From positions 8,081,297 through 8,145,296 of the forward strand of contig NC_133230.1 of NCBI RefSeq assembly GCF_040436345.1: DNA of 64,000 bases. The letters are read 5' to 3'. The translations under genes and the position numbers were made by a program. The notes beneath the pieces were generated by a model. That model worked only from the letters and a program-made list of their open reading frames with translations, was not told where the DNA came from and searched no databases. Position 1 is the stretch's first letter, and every line of letters begins with the position of its first letter. Below, in pieces: positions 59,720 through 64,000 of the stretch. The DNA comes from Pagrus major (lineage: Eukaryota > Chordata > Actinopteri > Spariformes > Sparidae).

Positions 59720-62700
59720 AAGCCTTTTCACCACACAAACAATACAGCAGAGCTCTTACAGTCAAACGTAGCTGCTTTGATTAAACATGCATTAAAAAAC
59801 ATACACACACATACACACATGACCTCACGCTTCCTCCTTGGCATACTCAGCCGACGCCCCGTCCCACTCCCATGGGCCTCCCTCTGGTCTAAATGGGATC
59901 CTGATGTTCTGTTAACCAAACCGCCAAACCCCCCTCCCTACGTTCCCTCCGGCCAGAACCGAGGCTGTTAAACGCGGTTTCGCACTCCTCCCCTCGTCCT
60001 CAGCTGCTGCACGGCGACGTTGACAAGAGGCAGCTGTTGCGGTGGTGAGAGGGTGTGATTGATGCAGTAGGCAGCAACCAGAGAAGATACATACCGTAGA
60101 TAAAGAGGCAGATACTCAGACATATGGTGAGGGGTGACTTTCAGAATGCACATCCACGTAATAAGTATGTGAGCGATGGCCAGTTTATCAGCACATAAGT
60201 CTGCGGTTGTGGCTTGTGGGGTTTTCTTCAAGCTAATTTGTAGTTTGAGCGCTCGAAAGCATGCAAGATCATTTAGGCACAGGAGCTGCAGTGGAGGATG
60301 CTGAGATGTTGAGAAGAAGAAGAAGAAGACTCCGGCTTGAAAGACAGGAAGAGAGAACGGGGCCAGTTTAGACAGCTGGTGTCATGCAACTCTTCCCCTT
60401 TTACTAACATAAACCCAAACTCAACGACACACGACGGTACAAATGCACAGTTCGGCAGTGCGCACACAGGCAGGCGGGAGTGCTCACCCTGCAAATGTGC
60501 ATGTGCAGTGAAGGGTTTTATTAACTCGGGCTTCGTAATCAGCTCACCTCTGCCTGCCAGATTCAGGCCGGATAGTTGTGGTGTGCGCGCGAACATGTGT
60601 GATTGAGCGACCTCTTTGTCCTTGGCTCTGTATGTGATGCTGTATTTCTGGCATCTGTTGCTTTCAGCAGAAGCTCAGATCCAGGTGTCTGGTCCTTAAG
60701 GCAAACTCTCATGTACAGCATGCATGTGTGGTGCAGTATATTCCTGTGAGTGTGTGAGGTGCCGAGTGACACTCCCTGTTCCATTTTGTCAGGATGTGTC
60801 AGCACCCTCGTTGCTTTTTTCTTTTCATCCCTCCAGCCCTCTCTCCTCCATTGTTTTTCCAGCTCGCTGTTGCGGCTCTCACCAGTATCAGGATCGTCTT
60901 ATTTAGATTTTAGTCGAGCTTTTTTTTCCCTTTTGTCTAAGATAGAGCCGCCTCTCTGTTCATCAGATTTCCCACACAAAAGGCTTGTTAACAGAGCGAG
61001 CTGCACTCATTTTAGGACAAAGCTAGCCTCCAGCTGCTTATTGGCTTCAATTAGCAGTGCAAGCAATTCACTTTGTGGAAAAACAACAGACTTTAAAGTG
61101 CATTTTCTCTCTCAGTGTGACACACAATTTCTGCCCTTCCAGTTCCCTTGCCTTGATGCCGATGGATTTTTTGAATGGGGGTTTTGTCATATGCCTAAAA
61201 AAGGGTCAGTGGTTAACATAAGGTTAATAGATTTTCACATTTTATTCTGACATTGAAAAAAAAACACTTGCGAAGCTTTTATCTGTCTTTAAAAGGCACC
61301 TGCTAACAAGTGGCTTAATGAGACTACAGAGCTTGTCGGGGGCACGGAGACGGCCCCGACCACTCATCTTCAATGGGCTATGGCAACATTTTCCGACATG
61401 CCCTAAACGCACTACATGCAATTCTGCAATTTTGTTTGATATTCAGTTGCAGCCTCTCTGAGCTAACTTGTCTAACTGTTGATGTTAAAGCTGCTGTAAG
61501 CATTAACTTCCCATTAAAATAAGTGTTTAATTGCTCTATATCCCAACAGTAATCACTGTTATAGAGTGTTTGGTCAGTAACCCATGTCTCTCCTCACCAA
61601 GCTCATGCAGTAAAAGAGAAAATACACTTTCTGGTATCCCTGCCAGCGTTCCCTGGGAACATTATTTCTGAACCGATATGTCACGGTTTAATTTTTAAAT
61701 CTCTTCTTTCAATGCTGTGACCAAACATGAATAAATATTCAATTGTTTTGGTGTGGAAGCATAAATCTCAAAGACTGCGCGTCTAAAAAGCTGTGTAATT
61801 AAAACCAAATCTATCGCTGTGGCTAAATTCTGCTACTGATAAATGAGTGAATGAAAAAAAAGTTTGTTTTTCTCTGGCAATTTGGGTCTTTAACTTTCTA
61901 AACTAAGGTTTCACTTTATTTCTGTTCTTCACTGGGTGCAATACATGTGGTAACTTATCTGGAAGTGTTCCCGGGCAGCGCAAACAAAATTAGATGCAGG
62001 GTAAAACTGTATTCTGCTCCCTGCTGCTGCCATCGCGGACTTGTTATGTAAGTGGTTTGAAATGTTTAGGCAACTACTTGTTGTCCTTCTATCTGTTCTT
62101 CTTCCTTTCACGCTGTGTTGGTGTTTATTTTTACCCCTTGTGCAGAACAAGATACAGACAAACACACACACACACCTTCCCTAGATATACAGAAAGACAC
62201 ACACACACACACACACACTAACAGGCTCTTCGTGTCATGTGACGCAGGCCTTGTGATAGTTGATGTTGTTATAGGAGATACATTCCAGCTGCTTTTGGAG
62301 GGGGGATCTTAGGTGTGAGTGTGTATGTGTAAAGAGCTGGAGCGCTTTAAATCAAATCCACCCTGCATCGTCCATCAGCAGGTCTTAGCCTCGCTCATTG
62401 GCGTGGTAACTTCACACGGCCAACAACGCAACCGCAGACTATATTGCATTTAAGCTGTGATTTTTTTCCCTCCGTCGTCCTGGGTCACCTGCTAAATCTG
62501 TGGTTTCAAGTCTACCATCAAGCGGCGCCAGCGTCCTCAACCCGTCTTATAACACTGATAGAGGACACCGGAGTCCCCTCAACGCCTTTTGACCATGTGG
62601 ATCTGACAGCAGAGGGGTTAAAGTCTCCACGGAGCAGACTTCCATCACTTTCTATTTCTAACAAAAAGTCATTGTGTGGGTGTCAGCTACCTGTCCAACT

Positions 62701-63280
62701 AAAAAAAAAAAGTCTTCTTGTCCACATTTATAAACTCAAACTCTATCATGATCTGCAGTCTGTGCTCTAGTCGACTACTTGGTCTCCATAGAAACACAGA
62801 TTTTGAGCACAGGAGTCTTCACCAAATATATATTGTAGTTAAGCTATACCTGCCACCTGATGTGAACAGTGTATTTCAGATTTAATAATTCATAATTCAT
62901 TGATTATTCAGCGGCATACGTCTCACACGCTTGGTCTGTGGCTCTCGTTAGACCACTGAATGCATTTCCTCCTGGTATTGAGACGTTATCCCGCCTTGCT
63001 GAAACAATAAGTTGATCAATAGATGAGTCAATGACAGAGAGTCTGAAAAACCGGTGTGAAGGATTTCGTGGCATCTCGTGGTGATAAGAAGTCGTTTGAA
63101 GCCGCACCACATCGGTTGAAACTGTCGCAAATCTCAAGCATGCTGGCGTCAGTGCAACGACACGATTGGCCGATATGTTACAGGTTCGGTTGCGATGAAG
63201 CAGACGACTGGCTTTTTTGGGGGGAAGGGGCTGGGTTTGGCGCTTGTTTTTTTAACGTATGAAACGACATGAGTAGGACA
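59720..63280. other. Intergenic DNA, no gene supported
   Basis: No exon with recognisable protein was found. The longest frame (60750-61250, 166 codons) is Ser/Leu/Phe-rich, lacks a domain and looks like chance. The CA microsatellite at 62161-62219 and mixed unique sequence fill the rest. Some of it may be regulatory for the + strand gene starting near 63.7 kb. Confidence 0.45.
62161..62219. repeat. CA microsatellite in two blocks
   Basis: Two CA blocks (62162-62174 and 62198-62218) separated by about 23 non-repeat bases. Confidence 0.85.
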
Positions 63281-63282
63281 TG

Positions 63283-63312
63283 AATTTTCATTTTTGGGTG
63301 AACTCATCCTTT
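63283..63312. mobile_element. Isolated end of the fold-back family
   Basis: TTTTCATTTTTGGGTGAACT followed by CATCCTTTAA matches the terminus of the copy at 55411-55678 (TTTTGGGTGAACTTATCCTT). No matching opposite end was located nearby. Confidence 0.55.
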
Positions 63313-63648
63313 AATTTATTTCATAGGCTATATTATGGTGATATATTAGAACAGTACATGCCTATAACCTACCTATCAGATGAATTTGGTAGAAAAGTTT
63401 ATTCACCCTGTATAATTAAGTATAAAGTTGGACAAATAGAGCTAAAATGTAAAGTACTTCAGAATGATATACAACACAGTACCCTGCAGTACATGTACAA
63501 TAGTCATTACTACACTGTATACGTGTGTGGAGGCTAAAAACTGGCCAGCCTGTCAGTCTCCTGGAGCCCCCGCCCCGCCTGTCTGTTAACGGGAACTCCC
63601 CCTAAGTTGCCCGGTTCTCCTCTCCCTGCTCATTCTCTTCATGAGCTG

Positions 63649-63896
63649 TCACACACACACACACACTTACACACACACACACACGCACACAGACACACGT
63701 TCACGCACACACGGAGTCGCTGCGTGTCGGAGCGGACCGTCTGTCGGCTACTCTTCCCTCGCCGCTCCCCGGTTACCGAAAAGCGGCTTGTTTGGTTTCG
63801 CAGTCTGCGGCGGAGCCTCGTCGTGACAGAGTTTTGGGAAAACGGCTGAAGGAGGAGAAGTGAAGGAGGGAGGAGGAGGAGGAGGAGGAGGAAAAG
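63649..63896 (+). promoter_or_regulatory. Putative promoter and non-coding first exon of the next gene
   Basis: After a CA microsatellite (63649-63712) the sequence becomes CpG-rich. It runs into a GGA-repeat (about 63868-63890) and ends in the good donor AAAAG|GTAGGAG, exon end 63896. No long frame crosses it, so it would be 5'UTR. Human order beside NCEH1 (ECT2, then NLGN1, both + strand) and the + orientation make ect2 or nlgn1 candidates, but nothing in the sequence identifies the gene. Confidence 0.4.
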
Positions 63897-64000
63897 GTAG
63901 GAGATGGTGTCAAAAAAAAAAGAGTGTTTTCTCTTCTTTCTGTTTGGAAACTTTACCGTGTGTTCGCCGTCCTTTTTCCACCGCGGCGGTGGAGGGATAT

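Noticed and set aside
60750-61250. 166-codon + strand open frame
   Set aside because: Ser/Leu/Phe-rich composition without domain, no conserved motif, no splice context, and overlapped by another unrelated frame. Best explained as chance in AT/TC-rich DNA.

Overview
The window looks like nuclear DNA of a spiny-rayed (acanthomorph) teleost. Genes are split by short GT-AG introns. The exon translations match vertebrate proteins closely. The non-coding DNA carries fish-type SINEs, LINE tails, fold-back DNA elements and many CA/TG microsatellites. No ribosome binding sites, operons, CRISPR arrays or phage genes are present.

Layout: (1) 1-7739 has no coding exon I can support and is probably upstream or first-intron sequence of stag1. 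(2) 7919-18945, + strand: stag1, cohesin subunit SA1, 31 coding exons giving 1260 residues, with a 3'UTR to about 20.57 kb. (3) 23060-28146, - strand: pccb, propionyl-CoA carboxylase beta chain, 15 coding exons, 559 residues. (4) 28147-29632: a CpG-rich intergenic stretch between two divergent genes, with a paired CCAAT box and a GC box. (5) 29633-32684, + strand: msl2, RING plus CXC ubiquitin ligase of the MSL complex, 3 coding exons, 615 residues. (6) 35615-41412, - strand: tnfsf10 (TRAIL-like TNF ligand), 6 coding exons, 286 residues. (7) 41413-49063: repeat-rich intergenic DNA. (8) 49064-52340, - strand: nceh1-like neutral cholesterol ester hydrolase, 5 coding exons, with a one-base frame break in exon 2. 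(9) 52341-63600: a long intergenic stretch with dispersed repeats. (10) About 63.65-63.90 kb: a CpG-rich segment ending in a good splice donor, probably a non-coding first exon of a + strand gene that continues beyond the window.

The genes do not form a pathway. They are a conserved neighbourhood. From memory of human gene order, stag1, pccb and msl2 have the same relative orientations as on human 3q22 (stag1 and pccb tail to tail, pccb and msl2 head to head), and tnfsf10 and nceh1 are neighbours on 3q26. Exon boundaries were placed by hand from splice consensus, reading frame and remembered family sequence. All frames close except nceh1 exon 2.

I found no undescribed biological system. The points most worth checking are the nceh1 frame break, a fold-back transposon family with at least four copies in the window, an extra intron inside the TNF domain of tnfsf10, UG-repeat 3' splice sites in stag1, a small telomeric-repeat insertion flanked by an 11-bp duplication, and clustered DR1 nuclear-receptor-like sites.
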